Assembly: GCA_024195585.1 (NCBI GenBank)
Contig: SWBL01000386.1
Span: forward strand, 1-44,479
Length of the DNA: 44,479 nt
Direction: 5' to 3'
Source: Aureobasidium sp. EXF-3400
Taxonomy: Eukaryota > Ascomycota > Dothideomycetes > Dothideales > Saccotheciaceae
Position numbers and translations under genes: made by a program. This document shows positions 30,198 to 41,059 of the stretch, in pieces. The first letter of the stretch is position 1; the number at the start of each line of letters is the position of its first letter. A model generated the notes under the pieces. It saw nothing but the letters and a program-made list of their open reading frames with translations. It searched no databases and was not told the origin of the DNA.

Positions 30198-32014
30198 ATG
30201 CCGCACGCGACAAACATGCCCTACGCCGGGTTCCAGGCCTTCATCCTGTGCGGGCCCGGCCTGTCACTCAACACCTTCACCTCGAATGTCGCAGACTACC
30301 CCAAGGCCCTCGTGCCAATCGCCAACCGCCCCATGGTGTGGTACGCTCTGGACTGGTGCTACCGCATGGGCGTCACAAACATCACGCTCGTCACACCGCC
30401 CGAAAGTGCTGCTCCTCTGGAATCCGCCCTCGCCCAAAACCCTCACCTCACCAGCCTTCCTGTTCCCAGACCCGAACTGCTCTGCCCCAAATCTCTAACC
30501 CAGACGACCGGAACCGCCGAAATCTTCCGCACCCCCGAGGTCCAAAAAGCCATTGTCTCTGACTTCATCGTTCTGCCCTGCGACCTGATCTGTGACTTGG
30601 AGGGATCCGCGCTGCTGCAATCATGGATGGTGCTCGAGGCTGGCCTCGGCGGCGCTACTGGTGGTATGGTGGACGGCCAGTCTGTTCCAATGACCATGGG
30701 AGGTGAAAAGAGTGGCCGCAGAGGAGGTTTGGCTGTGTGGTACCCTACAAAAGGCCTCGAAGGCGTCAGCCAGAAAGGCGACGAGACGGATCTGGTTGCG
30801 ACAACCCCCCTACCGCGTCCTGCCGTCCCTGCTCCCGAGGGCCACCTCGGCCCTCACGTCGAAAAGCTCGTCTTGAGCATTCCCACCAGCACAGTCAAGG
30901 ACATCACAGAGGAGCAGAAGAGCTTCCCTTTGCGCCATGCTTTACTACGCCAACATGGAAAGGTCAAGATCAAGACATCACACAGAGACGCCCATATCTA
31001 CTTCCTGCCTTTCTGGGTCAAGGAGATGATCAAGGAGAATGAAGAGTTCGATTCGCTGTCCGAAGATGTCATCGGGTGGTGGGCAAAGGCCGGCTGGCAA
31101 CAGGGTCTGGCTGAGAAGTTGAACCTGCGCAAGGTCTTGAGCGACGCCCCTTCTGCTCAAGACGCCGACGACTTGATGATGGCGAGCAGCATGCAGCTCG
31201 ACGAAGAGGTTGATCTGGCTGCCATGAGCACAACATCCATGTCTCAGCCCACCCCGTCATCCTTCAAAGCTTCGTCAGACACTTTTGCATCGCGTGTGCC
31301 TGGAAACCTACAAACGGACAACGAACTCCAAGACCCCTTGACAGTCCCTCCCATTCTGGCCTATGTTCAGCCGCCTCTCACCGACCCAACCAGCCAACCT
31401 CTTATTCGCCGCGTCGACACTTCATCCCTTCTTCTCAGCATCTCTCTCCGCCTAGCCAAACTGCCCTCGGTCGCAGAAGCTACAGCCATTGGCGCCACGC
31501 CATCACCCTTCGCACACGCTGCAAAGGTCGCACATCCAGACATGATCCAGCAGCAAACACGAGTCAGCGAGATTGATTCACTGGTCGCCGAGAACGTGAC
31601 GATAGGCAGTAGAGTCAACATCAAAGAGTCTGTTATTGGTGTCGGCTGCAGCATTGGCAGCGGCGCAAGGTTGACAAGGTGTCTGCTCATGGAAGGCTGT
31701 ACAGTTGGTGAGAACGTCACACTCACCGGCTGCATCCTTGGCAAGCGATGTAAGATCGAGGGAGGCGGTCCCAAGGACGAGGACAAGACTCGTCTGACGG
31801 AGTGCGAAGTTCAGCCTGGCTATGTTGTCAAGTGGGGAAGTATGTTTTTTGCCTTGTACCCGTTCTGGACCGGAAGATTGCTGACATTGTCATCACAGCT
31901 GAGATCAAAAACGAAAAGTTCATGGTGTTCGAGGGTCTGGGTGAAGACGACGGAGATCTGGACATGGATGACGAGGACATGGCGTCCGGAGATGAAGACG
32001 CTGCATTCGCATAA
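30198..32014 (+). CDS. GCD1: Translation initiation factor eIF2B subunit gamma
   Basis: Part of the catalytic subcomplex of eIF2B, the guanine-nucleotide exchange factor for eIF2, and in yeast a core regulator of GCN4 translation (GCD1). Exons 30198..31839 and 31899..32014 (intron 59 bp, phase 1), 585 residues. The nucleotidyltransferase-like N-domain reads FQAFILCGPGLSLNTFTSNV, ADYPKALVPIANRPMVWYAL and FIVLPCDLICDLEGSALLQS. The C-terminal left-handed beta-helix shows hexapeptide repeats: ENVTIGSRVNIKESVIGVGC, SIGSGARLTRCLLMEGCTVG and ENVTLTGCILGKRCKIEGG. The acidic end (GEDDGDLDMDDEDMASGDED) follows the junction TEIKNEKFMVFEGL. ATG 30198 is four codons after an out-of-family leader; a second ATG lies six codons on (30216). 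Divergent from the 481-aa gene (243 bp). Confidence 0.93.
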
Positions 32015-33403
32015 AAGTATCGACGGGAATAACCTGAATGAAAACGAACACGAACCTTGCACCCCCACTCCCACACCTCGAAAGCCATGGAAGCTGCTCA
32101 ATTAGTCCAATCGATGGTATGGTGGTCTCTATAATAGAAGACCCAAGGAAGCAATGCTATAACGATGGATGTGCTAAAGCGGAATTCGATGTCTCCATCC
32201 GCGAGCGAGACAGAAGTCTACGGGGAAAAAGCTGGAGTAAACACTCGGGAATAAACTTTTGGTGCCTGAGCGAACACGAGGGAAACACGGACGGATTCAT
32301 GCCGACGTTGAAATGGGATCAACGGCCCGTGTTCCTTGCCAGCTGGACAGCCTGGACTCCAACCACATCTTTGTATCCTACCATAAAGTTTTTAGGTTCA
32401 TATTCATTCTACATGAATTATATTGGGAAGTAGGGATATCATGAGTATTGCTGGATATCCAAAATTTGTTTGGAATGTTGCGCAATCAGGAGTTGAAGCT
32501 GTATACTTTTCACTGCATACGGCACTCGAACCTTATCGCCCCTGCAACAGCCGGGAGGTTCTGATGGTGTTCGATCTCTCACGTTTCAACTGCCGACAGG
32601 GTCATCGAGCTTCTGCCCTGTGCTGGGCCAACGTCTCGTGCTGCGAACTGTAGGAAGAACAAATAAACGAGGAGTTCAGCCAGTATTCTCATGGCGAAAA
32701 CTTCGTCAGTCGCGCTCACGACGCACCACCAGAGGACGAAGTCCACGCTGAGAAGTCACTGTGCAGGGTCTGCTATGTTCTGGCCGAGGCTTGGCCATTG
32801 TTCTGGTCTCATTGTTCCAAGGCTTCGAGTATCTGATTCTCATGTCTGCACTCAGCGCTCAGCGATGACGGAGCCTACTGGTTTTGAACAAGCAATGCCA
32901 AGTTCCACTGGCCTTCTTGAAGTGACACAACGTCGTAGAACGGTCAACAACCCTGACAATCTCTGTACGAGGTTTTGGCTTCATATATGCCAGCTGAACG
33001 AATTGGACCTTTAAGACAAGTGTAAACCGATGAGATTTAATACGGTTGTTTCATTTGTTTTACGACAGACACAACATCAGCTGGGGTCACAAAGGGCGAA
33101 CAGAGACTCTGATGAGCATGCTTTTAGCAACGCAACTCTCATCCGAAAGTCTAATTGCTCGTGGGCAGAACCTCCTGAGGCTATCTCCTATCAACCTTCG
33201 ATATTGGAAATGAGAACGTTGTATTCACCATCTAACAGCAACGACTGAACCAGGAGGACGCGACATGCCTGCTCCAAATGTTTACAAGAGGAGGAGGGGA
33301 TTTGCGGAACTGTTGTGTATAAAGACGCAGCCTCTTACCACCGGAAAGAGATATTCCCAACCCAGTCATTCCTTATACCATCCAATACTAACCCCAAGTC
33401 AAG
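32015..33403. other. 1.4-kb intergenic region with TATA box near the wall-protein gene
   Basis: No convincing gene. Several short + frames (32691-33014, 33030-33248) lack similarity and biased composition. A clear TATAAA at 33318-33323 lies about 80 bp before the mucin-like gene's ATG, and the intervening leader is CA/CT-rich with a typical AAG ATG start context. Confidence 0.4.
33318..33323 (+). promoter_or_regulatory. TATA box of the mucin-like gene
   Basis: TATAAA 81-86 bp upstream of the ATG at 33404, in GTGTATAAAGACG context. Consistent with a strongly or conditionally expressed surface-protein gene. Confidence 0.5.
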
Positions 33404-36400
33404 ATGAAGACCGCCGTGTTTGTGTCTGTTCTTGCCTTGATGGGCTCGGCTTCGGCCCAGTTCCGCAACACGACTACTGCTATGTTTGCGAACACCACTA
33501 CACAGAGCAGCACTACTTCTCACAGCGTTGTTCTCACCACTGGCTCTGATCCTTCTTCTTCTACTGAGTCCAGCGTGACGACATCGTCCGTCTCTCAGAA
33601 TGGCACAACATCTGTCGCAAGCAGCTCGGCTCCGGTGACCACCATGTCGACCACCATGTCGACCACCTCGTCATACTCAAACTCTTCGGTCGCTGTCTCG
33701 AGTACTTCTATGAGCGCGTCAAACTCTACTGCTGCTCAGACGACTGCTTCGATGAGCTCGTCCTCGGCTGTTTCTGTTGGCGGATCGAATTCCTCGGTCG
33801 CTCAAACCACCCTCTCAACCAGCTCGTCTTCAGCGGTTTCTGTCAGCGCATCGTCGTCTTCGTCTATGTCGATGGGATCCACAACTGCTTCAGTCGTCTC
33901 ATCCTCGGCACCTGTTTCTTCAGGAAATGCTACCGTTGTCTCGACCTCCCAAACCTCTTCATCCGCTGCTCCTACCTACACCAATGGCTCAACCCCCGTT
34001 GTTGATGGAGTTACGTACTCTGTTCAGGTCAACGTCACCTACTCCGGTACTGAGATCAACATTCCTGCAATGAGGAGATCTGTGTACTACTTCTACAAGC
34101 GTGCCTCGTCTGGCCTCAACCAGTGCATGAACAACTGCGCTGCCGCCTCTCAATGTGTTGGTACCTCGTACAGCTCTTCTTGCACCTACTTTAGCGGTAT
34201 CAACCAGAACAGCAAGGTTTCTGCTCCTGGCACGGACTTCGCCATGGTTGAGTCTCGCGCTGAGCAGAGCAACTCAACGACCACAGCATCCTCTACCTCC
34301 CCCACCAGTAGTATTGCCTCATCTAGCAGCTTCATGAACGGCACCACATCTGCCATTGCTTCTGGCTCGGCTTCGTCGAGCATGTTCTCAAACTCCACCA
34401 GCTCTAGCTCTGTTCCAGTCACCCAGTCAACCAGTGGATCCTCCATGCCCGCATCCTCAACTGCCACCGTCACTTCTGGTGTCGCCACCTCTTCAGCCTT
34501 GGTGTCTTCCTCAATGTTCTCCAACGGAACCAGCACATCTACTGAAGTCTCCTCGACCAGTGTTTCGTCCGTGGTCGCATCATCGGCTGCCGCATCATCC
34601 GGAGAAGTGTCGTCCGCTGCCGCTTCGTCTACTGAAGTATCGTCGACCAGTGTGTCGTCCGCGGCTGCTTCATCGGCTGCCGCTTCGTCCACTGGAGCAT
34701 CGTCCGCCAGTGCTTCGTCGGCTGCCGCTTCGTCCACTGAAGTATCGTCCACCAGTGTTTCGTCCGCGGCCGCTTCTTCAGCTGAGGCTTCTTCCACTGG
34801 AACTTCCTCCGCGGCTGCTTCATCAGCTGCCTCTTCAGCTGCCGCTTCTTCCACCGAAGTCTCGTCCGCTGCAGCTTCATCCACTCAGATTTCATCAGCT
34901 GCTGCTTCTTCCACTCAAGTTTCGTCCGCCGCTATTTCTTCCAGCGGCGTCTCCTCGATTCAAATGAACGGCACAGCTACTGCTTCAGTATCAAGCTCTG
35001 GCATCGTTTCCGGAACAATTTCATCCGCCTCTGCCAGCATAACCCCTGGCGTCTCCGTCTCTACTGTTGACGGAGTCACTTTCCTCATCCAGAACAATAC
35101 CACCTATGATGGCCAGACTTACACTGTTCTCTTCTCCAAGAGAGCTGGTCAAAGCCTCAACGACTGCCTCTCTGCCTGTGCTGCAAACTCCAAGTGTGTG
35201 GGCACTGCTTACAACAGCACCGCCACCACCTGCACATTCTACAGCTATATCAATCAGTCGTCTAGACAAAACGCCCCTGGTGTCACATTTGCTGCTGTTG
35301 AGTCGCGTCAATCGAACACCACCAGCCCCTCTGGCGCTGCGAGCACCGCCTCTGTCTCGACTTCCGTATTCGTGAACTCGACCGCCGCCGGCTCCTCAAC
35401 TGTTTCTAGTTCCGCAAGCGCTTCCGCCTCGACTGGTCCCGAGTCTTTGATCTGCCCGAAGCTCAATGGTGCCGTCATCACCAACGCACTCAAGGCTGGC
35501 TTCGCTATCGACTGCAACCACGGTATCATTGGTACCGCTCTCCAAATTACTGCCAACAGCAAGCGTCAGACCGTCGGCCTTCCTACTACCCTCTCCAACT
35601 GTGTTGATGTCTGCTCTACCTCGGACTCTTGTGTCGGTACCACCTTCCAGACCTCGACCGGGGCTTGCACCTACTACAGCGCCATCCAGAGCACCTACAT
35701 CGATGCCGGCTTGGACTCTGCTCTTCGTCTTGGTTCCAACTCTGTTCCTTCTGGCACCACGACCGTCACTCTCCTGACCACTCAGACTCAAACCAACACC
35801 GTCACTCTTAGCGGAGGTTCCACCAGTCTTGTCACCAGTACTGTCACCGCAACCGTTCTCCAGACTGTCTGCCCCCAGTGCTCCATCACCAGTATTCCCA
35901 GTGGAGCCCAGACTCAAGCTGGTCAGACCAATGGCGGACAGAACGGCTCTCCCAGCACAGCAACTGTCTACAGCACAACTGTAATCACCATTTCGTCGTG
36001 CGCACCTACTGTCACTGACTGCCCTCTTCGTGCTGGCCAGCAGCAGGCTGTCGTGACTACTATTGTTCCCGTGGCTACCACTGTTTATCAGTGCCCTGTT
36101 CCAACCAACAACGCAGTAGCTACCGCTCTGTGGGGTGCCGTCACTGTCCAAGATATTGCCACGACTACAGTATACCAGTGCCCAGCGGGAAAGACCATTA
36201 CTGTCAGCGGAACTGCGTACACCACTGCATACACTTCATCCTACACTACCCAAGTCACTGCCAGCTCCTCGGTACCTCTTCCCACCGGAGCCATCTCTAC
36301 TCAGACCATCGTCTACGTCCAGAAGATTGTGTCCCAGGGCTCGACTGCTACTTCCACCAAGTGGGTTGTTGTCTCGACCGCTATGCCCGCCACTGCCAGC

Positions 36401-36679
36401 CCTACCGCAACCACTGTTGTCAAGATCACTTCGACTCTGGTCCCTACTGCTTGCAATGGTGCCAACTGCCCTGGCAACAACGACAACAAGAACAGCAACA
36501 ACAATGGAGTCAACAATGGCGGCATGTCCACCTTCTCATCTGCCACCGCTATCAAGTCGCAGCCCGCCACCGCTACCAAGTCGCAGCCCGCCACCTACAC
36601 CGGCGCTGCTTCTGTCAATGGTGTCCAAGGCATCTCTGCTGCTGCCATATTTGGTCTTCTTACCTTTCTTCTGTTTTAG
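33404..36679 (+). CDS. GPI-anchored, mucin-like Ser/Thr-rich protein with three PAN/Apple-like Cys modules
   Basis: Secreted cell-surface or wall protein, 1091 residues, single exon. Signal peptide [18 protein letters not shown] then Gln. Long Ser/Thr/Ala tracts (about residues 20-195 and 285-545) predict heavy O-glycosylation; many NxT/S sequons. Module 1 (about 198-282): [11 protein letters not shown] ... [20 protein letters not shown] ... CTYFSGIN ... FAMVESR. Module 2 (about 554-640): [11 protein letters not shown] ... [20 protein letters not shown] ... CTFYSYIN ... FAAVESR. Module 3 (about 682-790) is divergent: [20 protein letters not shown] ... CTYYSAIQ. The C-terminus [20 protein letters not shown] plus LF is a GPI-attachment signal. 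Such proteins often vary in repeat number between strains; adhesion or a role in host/surface contact is inference. Confidence 0.88.
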   Translation: MKTAVFVSVLALMGSASAQFRNTTTAMFANTTTQSSTTSHSVVLTTGSDPSSSTESSVTTSSVSQNGTTSVASSSAPVTTMSTTMSTTSSYSNSSVAVSSTSMSASNSTAAQTTASMSSSSAVSVGGSNSSVAQTTLSTSSSSAVSVSASSSSSMSMGSTTASVVSSSAPVSSGNATVVSTSQTSSSAAPTYTNGSTPVVDGVTYSVQVNVTYSGTEINIPAMRRSVYYFYKRASSGLNQCMNNCAAASQCVGTSYSSSCTYFSGINQNSKVSAPGTDFAMVESRAEQSNSTTTASSTSPTSSIASSSSFMNGTTSAIASGSASSSMFSNSTSSSSVPVTQSTSGSSMPASSTATVTSGVATSSALVSSSMFSNGTSTSTEVSSTSVSSVVASSAAASSGEVSSAAASSTEVSSTSVSSAAASSAAASSTGASSASASSAAASSTEVSSTSVSSAAASSAEASSTGTSSAAASSAASSAAASSTEVSSAAASSTQISSAAASSTQVSSAAISSSGVSSIQMNGTATASVSSSGIVSGTISSASASITPGVSVSTVDGVTFLIQNNTTYDGQTYTVLFSKRAGQSLNDCLSACAANSKCVGTAYNSTATTCTFYSYINQSSRQNAPGVTFAAVESRQSNTTSPSGAASTASVSTSVFVNSTAAGSSTVSSSASASASTGPESLICPKLNGAVITNALKAGFAIDCNHGIIGTALQITANSKRQTVGLPTTLSNCVDVCSTSDSCVGTTFQTSTGACTYYSAIQSTYIDAGLDSALRLGSNSVPSGTTTVTLLTTQTQTNTVTLSGGSTSLVTSTVTATVLQTVCPQCSITSIPSGAQTQAGQTNGGQNGSPSTATVYSTTVITISSCAPTVTDCPLRAGQQQAVVTTIVPVATTVYQCPVPTNNAVATALWGAVTVQDIATTTVYQCPAGKTITVSGTAYTTAYTSSYTTQVTASSSVPLPTGAISTQTIVYVQKIVSQGSTATSTKWVVVSTAMPATASPTATTVVKITSTLVPTACNGANCPGNNDNKNSNNNGVNNGGMSTFSSATAIKSQPATATKSQPATYTGAASVNGVQGISAAAIFGLLTFLLF
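34530..34935 (+). repeat. Degenerate in-frame tandem repeats (SSTEVSS/SAAASS units)
   Basis: Within the mucin-like gene, about 400 bp of imperfect repeats encode alternations of [20 protein letters not shown] and shorter SSTEVSS, SSAAASS and SSTQVSS blocks. At DNA level variants of GCTTCGTCCACTGAAGTATC recur. The reverse strand is also open across the region (a Glu/Asp/Ala-rich shadow), an effect of the repeat codons. Confidence 0.75.
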
Positions 36680-37561
36680 GTGATGGCTGAGAATGCGTTT
36701 TCGAGGAAGGATGGAGATATGGATTTTTGTTCTCTCTAGTAATGTCTTATGTTCTTCTCTTCTCCCATATACCAAGCTTTCCTGGGTATATATTTTCTTT
36801 GTCATCCGTATATACCTTAAGCTGTGCTAGCAGATAATCAGAACGGAACACCACTATGTAGCTGTCTAATTTAGCTTCAATTCTTGCTACTATCAGGACC
36901 TGATCAATCGTCCTCCCGATCCAAGTCCCGGGCCCAATGTTGAGATCAATTTGACAGCACACAGCCAGGATCTTGGCATCGAGCTAGATCATACGGAGCA
37001 CCTTAGCAGAGATGGTGATATCAGCTTATGGCTAACTTGTTGTCTGCCATCATGGACACCTTCGACCAGCCTTGGACTTGGATCCTGCGCAGCAATACAT
37101 CATGTGCACCTGCTTCCACTGGATGCTCTTCACGATGTTCCAGAGGGCGAGTTCTGTCATGGTGTACATGGCTCATACTGCGGATGTCTTCGACGCGCAA
37201 GATCATTGGCAGGGAACGATGGCGCCACGATGGGCCAAGATAGTTGTCATGCAGTATCTTCTAGGAATCGGCAAGTACAAATATGCAAAGTGCCACACTT
37301 TGGAAAGAAGGACCCATGGAAATGTGGAAGGCACTTCACTTTACTTTCGTGTCTTGGCGATCACATTCGCGGTGGCTACTTCCTCCTGTGTTAACTTCTG
37401 GAGTGCTTCACCTTTCGCATATCTGCCGTTTCCTTCTCAATCTCTTATTCCAATTCTCTCAAATTCGATGGTCTCCGATTCTGTCCACCACCACCCTCTT
37501 TCCAATCCAAGCGCTCCATCGATTGCGCCTTACTGTATTCGTCACTGACCCGTCCATTAAA
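36680..37561. other. Intergenic region, mucin-like gene 3' side and upstream of the 907-aa gene
   Basis: 882 bp. An uninterrupted + frame continues upstream from the 907-aa gene to an ATG at 37283, and another frame (37072-37548) is open, but neither has convincing protein character. The last 100 bp before 37562 are pyrimidine-rich (CCACCACCCTCTTTCC), resembling a promoter/leader. Confidence 0.35.
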
Positions 37562-40285
37562 ATGGCTCCAAAGTACAAGGAGATGCCATTTGGCTCAACA
37601 GAGATGAAGAACTGTACCGGAAATGATCGGGCGTGGGCTATACGCTCCAGTCTGATGCGAATCAAACGACCCGATAAAGTTCATTACAACTCCTACGAAC
37701 CCGCACTGAAAGACCGTGGAATAACTGCGCCACTTTCTCTCAAGAACCCGCCCGCCAGTCCCTTTGACTGTGACACTGTACGTGCTAGCAATAGCCCGTA
37801 CAGCGTCACAGATGAATGCTCCGTTTGCTTTCCGCAATACTTTCCTGCTTCCCTCACTGTCACCGACGAGCAAGCCAAATCACTCATCAAGACCATCGTC
37901 GACAGCATTAACACCGATCTTGCCTTTCTGAGCGGCGCTCTAGCTCATCATGCCGATTTCCTGGTGACCAGATGGAAGAAAAAGTCACGCGAGAAGCGAT
38001 CCGCCTTTTTGAAGACACACACTCAACTCTTCGACGAGCGGTGGGCCGCTGTGCATTTACTCGACCGTGTAGGAGTCTTCGATCGCACTTATGCCGGAGA
38101 ACGCAAGATTCCCAAGATACGCACCGTTCGCACAACTGAAGGCAATTTTGCTATCACTCTCGAGCTTCACACTCCACAGTCACTGTCGGACGCCAATTTG
38201 CGCGATGAGACGCTTATCTCGCACCGCGAATCTTGGTTCTTCCCCTACCTGGACGTCGAGACGCTCTCTGAAGACCCTACTCTCTTCCTCAGCTTACTAC
38301 ACCATCGTACGTTCAACAAGCCTGAAAAATGGTTGGCCTTCGACAACGCCAACATCGTCCTTGTTGAGCAATTCTCCATCGTTCCAAACGTTTTCAACCG
38401 CAATTGTATCACCATGCAGGGTCCTGAATACGGCAAGCTGGTGCCATGGAACGCCGAGCAAGCCCACTGCTGGGAGATTATGGGTTTCACGAAAGCCCAG
38501 GTCCTTCTTACCGCTCAGAAAACCATGATGAACCTTCTCAGCAAGTGTGTCAAAGGTCTGCTAGGAGAGGCTACTACGATTCCTGTTCTCAATGTGCACC
38601 CCAGATGGGACAGCATGATCAGAAGCAATTTCTCACGGTTCACAACCAACTTCCCATGGTCTACGGATTTTGCAAAGCCGTTCTCCGAGCCTACTCGTTT
38701 TGATCCACGGGAAATATCAGAGCTCATAACGTCACGTCATCGAGTGGTTCTTGACGAGTTGGAGCTCCTACAGACGGATCCACAGTATGTTCAGTCACTG
38801 GTGAAGGAGTTCCGCGCATGCCTGTTCTTCGAGAGCTTTCGCGCAAAAGATATCATGCCGTGGCTCATCGATTATATTTTCGTGGAGACCATGCATCGAG
38901 AAGCATATTGGCGCCAGTTGGCAGCCGAGAGCGAGCAGATGATGAGATACTCCGACATTTTCGACAAGACCCCGTCTCCGCAGGCCAAGCAAGACTTCGA
39001 TAAAGCTATCTTCATTGTTCACGACCTCTGTATCGAGACCTTTGCGATGTTTGAGCCTATGGTCAAAGCGGGTTTGCTGATACAGAGGGGGTTTGAACGT
39101 AACTTCGAATTCCAAGGTGATGCTCGGTTCAGGCCCACTGATCGCACTTTCAGTCGCAAGGACTGGTTTCCTGAGGACCTTCTATACTGGAGCATGGATA
39201 CTCTCGGCTATGACGAGGACCGTCCATTCACTATGGATCCTTCTTTCAACTTTGCAATCATCGACTATCTGTGCCGCAATGACCCTAAAGAAGCCGCAAG
39301 AATCAGTCAGACAATGCTCGACAGACTCAGCGACATGTCCATTTTGAGTGAGGTGATGTTTTCTATTCGACAAGATATGGCCCGCAATCGTTCGGTCGAT
39401 GCGCAAGTGGCCAAAGAGTTTGCCAAACGCACTACATCACCCCGGGATTGGATCAAAAAGATCAACGCAAAGCATGGCAAGACCTTGGGAGATATTTTGG
39501 GCCCTCAACTGCAGCAGTTGTGTCAGGAGTTTCCATGGCCTCATGGGAAGAAAGACTTGACATGGCTAGAAGAGGCAACTGCTGCTCGGGCTTGTTTGAC
39601 CAAGTTCTGCTGCCGATTCCGAGATCTGTGGATGCACAAACTCACAGAAGCTAAAGTCAGTCAGCGTCTGATCGACGAGGACATTCAGCTGCTATCTGCT
39701 GCATCAACTACACGCCACCAGCAGGTGTTGGAGCTTGAGAAGCAGGATATCGAAGCAGATGTCGTCTCTCAGCGTGGCAAGATGAACCATGCAGACCCGA
39801 TTGAAATTCAAAGTGTCTGGGGCAAGGAAAACGAGGGTCCAACACATCTTCCCTGCCGATCGAGACTGAAGCCTTCGCATGCCTCAGAGTCAACCCCAAC
39901 CAGCGGTCAAAAGCCGACGACTCCAAACATTGGTGTCCAGCCCGGTCCAGACACAACTCTGCCGTTGATCCACTCAGTCAAGCCCGAGAACATTCCCGTT
40001 TTCCACCACATGTTCCCTGTCAGAGGCGCGGAATCGCAGCGCAGTTTCTCCTGGCAGCACTTTTTGAGCGCAATGATTGACACAGGTTTCACTATTGTCC
40101 AGAGTCAGGGCTCAGCCGTTACTCTGAAGATGAATTTTCGCACAGACCGTGGTGTCAATGCCATTGTCTTGCATCGCCCTCACCCAAAACCCGTCGTCAA
40201 TCCTGTTATGCTGAGAAGAATTGCGAAGAGAATGCAGAAGTGGTTTGGTTGGCGCCGCGAGACATTTGTGGAGAAGGAGAAGTAA
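37562..40285 (+). CDS. Large fungal protein (907 aa) with C-terminal HicA-like module
   Basis: Single-exon ORF; first in-frame ATG is 37283, but the 93 extra residues are hydrophobic and unlike the rest, so ATG 37562 (MAPKYKEMPFGSTEMKNCTG) is preferred. The body is Phe/Arg/Trp-rich and soluble, with blocks such as HLLDRVGVFDRTYAGERK, WLAFDNANIVLVEQFSIVPN and WFPEDLLYWSMDTLGYDEDR. The last 79 residues read FSWQHFLSAMIDTGFTIVQS, QGSAVTLKM ... VLHRPHPKPVVNPVMLRRIA, KRMQKWFGW: the order 'short helix, GF, Q-G-S, strand, strand with H-x-P-H-P, helix' recalls the HicA/dsRBD-like fold, with the usual catalytic His position occupied by Ala. I recall this ending in uncharacterised filamentous-fungal proteins; function unknown. 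Confidence 0.72.
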   Translation: MAPKYKEMPFGSTEMKNCTGNDRAWAIRSSLMRIKRPDKVHYNSYEPALKDRGITAPLSLKNPPASPFDCDTVRASNSPYSVTDECSVCFPQYFPASLTVTDEQAKSLIKTIVDSINTDLAFLSGALAHHADFLVTRWKKKSREKRSAFLKTHTQLFDERWAAVHLLDRVGVFDRTYAGERKIPKIRTVRTTEGNFAITLELHTPQSLSDANLRDETLISHRESWFFPYLDVETLSEDPTLFLSLLHHRTFNKPEKWLAFDNANIVLVEQFSIVPNVFNRNCITMQGPEYGKLVPWNAEQAHCWEIMGFTKAQVLLTAQKTMMNLLSKCVKGLLGEATTIPVLNVHPRWDSMIRSNFSRFTTNFPWSTDFAKPFSEPTRFDPREISELITSRHRVVLDELELLQTDPQYVQSLVKEFRACLFFESFRAKDIMPWLIDYIFVETMHREAYWRQLAAESEQMMRYSDIFDKTPSPQAKQDFDKAIFIVHDLCIETFAMFEPMVKAGLLIQRGFERNFEFQGDARFRPTDRTFSRKDWFPEDLLYWSMDTLGYDEDRPFTMDPSFNFAIIDYLCRNDPKEAARISQTMLDRLSDMSILSEVMFSIRQDMARNRSVDAQVAKEFAKRTTSPRDWIKKINAKHGKTLGDILGPQLQQLCQEFPWPHGKKDLTWLEEATAARACLTKFCCRFRDLWMHKLTEAKVSQRLIDEDIQLLSAASTTRHQQVLELEKQDIEADVVSQRGKMNHADPIEIQSVWGKENEGPTHLPCRSRLKPSHASESTPTSGQKPTTPNIGVQPGPDTTLPLIHSVKPENIPVFHHMFPVRGAESQRSFSWQHFLSAMIDTGFTIVQSQGSAVTLKMNFRTDRGVNAIVLHRPHPKPVVNPVMLRRIAKRMQKWFGWRRETFVEKEK

Positions 40286-41059
40286 CTGACTGATGCCTGA
40301 TCGCGTGTCTGTTGCAGTGGTGGAGCTGTTACTGCAGAGATTGCAGGGCAATGGTTGCTGATGTGGTATGAATGGAGTTTGCTGATGTGGTATGAATAAG
40401 GATTGCAAGCATGGAATATTATTGCGAAAGAGTTGCTGAAAGAACACCAGCGGAAGATGGCTTCTAGGGAGAGCAGAGCAGTTTAAAAACGAAGGGCAGT
40501 GATAGTATCACATTCACTCATCCAAGCAAACGTGATTTGCTATCGATCATTTCGGTTCACACCAGATCAAGACTCGCTGCTCGCACGAATATCCACCTCC
40601 CTCCAACCATCAGTCCTCCTCACTACACACCAAAATAGTTTCTCGGCGGTTCGCCGATGTAGCGTAATCGCACGCTGCGCTACAGCCTCTTAGCAGAGCG
40701 CGCTGCCAACCAATCTAATAAGTGTTCAGAGTCGTCGCAAGTCATTTACTCATTGTTGTAGTCACACAAGCTTGTAATCTGCATGGCTGTCTGGCCAGAT
40801 CTCGAAAGCTGCTTTACCTGTAAGCTGTAGATCACCAGGACCATGACGATCTCCCATGATGCTATCGACGTCTGCCGTTCGAAACAAGATTATTTACAAT
40901 ATCTGTTGCCCCACCCCTCTGAGTTCGTCAAAGTGAGTAAAGTGGCCATAAAACGGTAGACTCGGGCGGCGCTAGCGAGTTGAATGTACAACTCAGAGCT
41001 CCTAGCTCGTGCCTCCGAGCTCAGAAATCTAGCCTCTGAGCTGTCTACAGTCGTCGTCG
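40286..41059. other. Gene-poor transition between the 907-aa gene and transposon relics
   Basis: 774 bp. Contains a 19-bp direct repeat (40355-40373 and 40379-40397), then unremarkable sequence and a GAGCTC/CTCGGAGG-rich patch at about 40995-41045. No gene seen. Confidence 0.4.
40355..40397. repeat. 19-bp direct repeat, 24-bp period
   Basis: TTGCTGATGTGGTATGAAT occurs at 40355-40373 and again at 40379-40397, separated by 5 bp, just after the 907-aa gene stop. Probably replication slippage in the 3' UTR. Confidence 0.8.

Noticed and set aside
34186..34884. 232-codon Asp/Glu/Ala-rich minus frame
   Set aside because: Exact mirror of the Ser/Ala repeat tract of the mucin-like gene; its composition follows from the repeat codons.
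37072..37548. 158-codon frame upstream of the 907-aa gene
   Set aside because: Starts at a TTG codon, overlaps another open frame and a pyrimidine-rich leader; no motifs.
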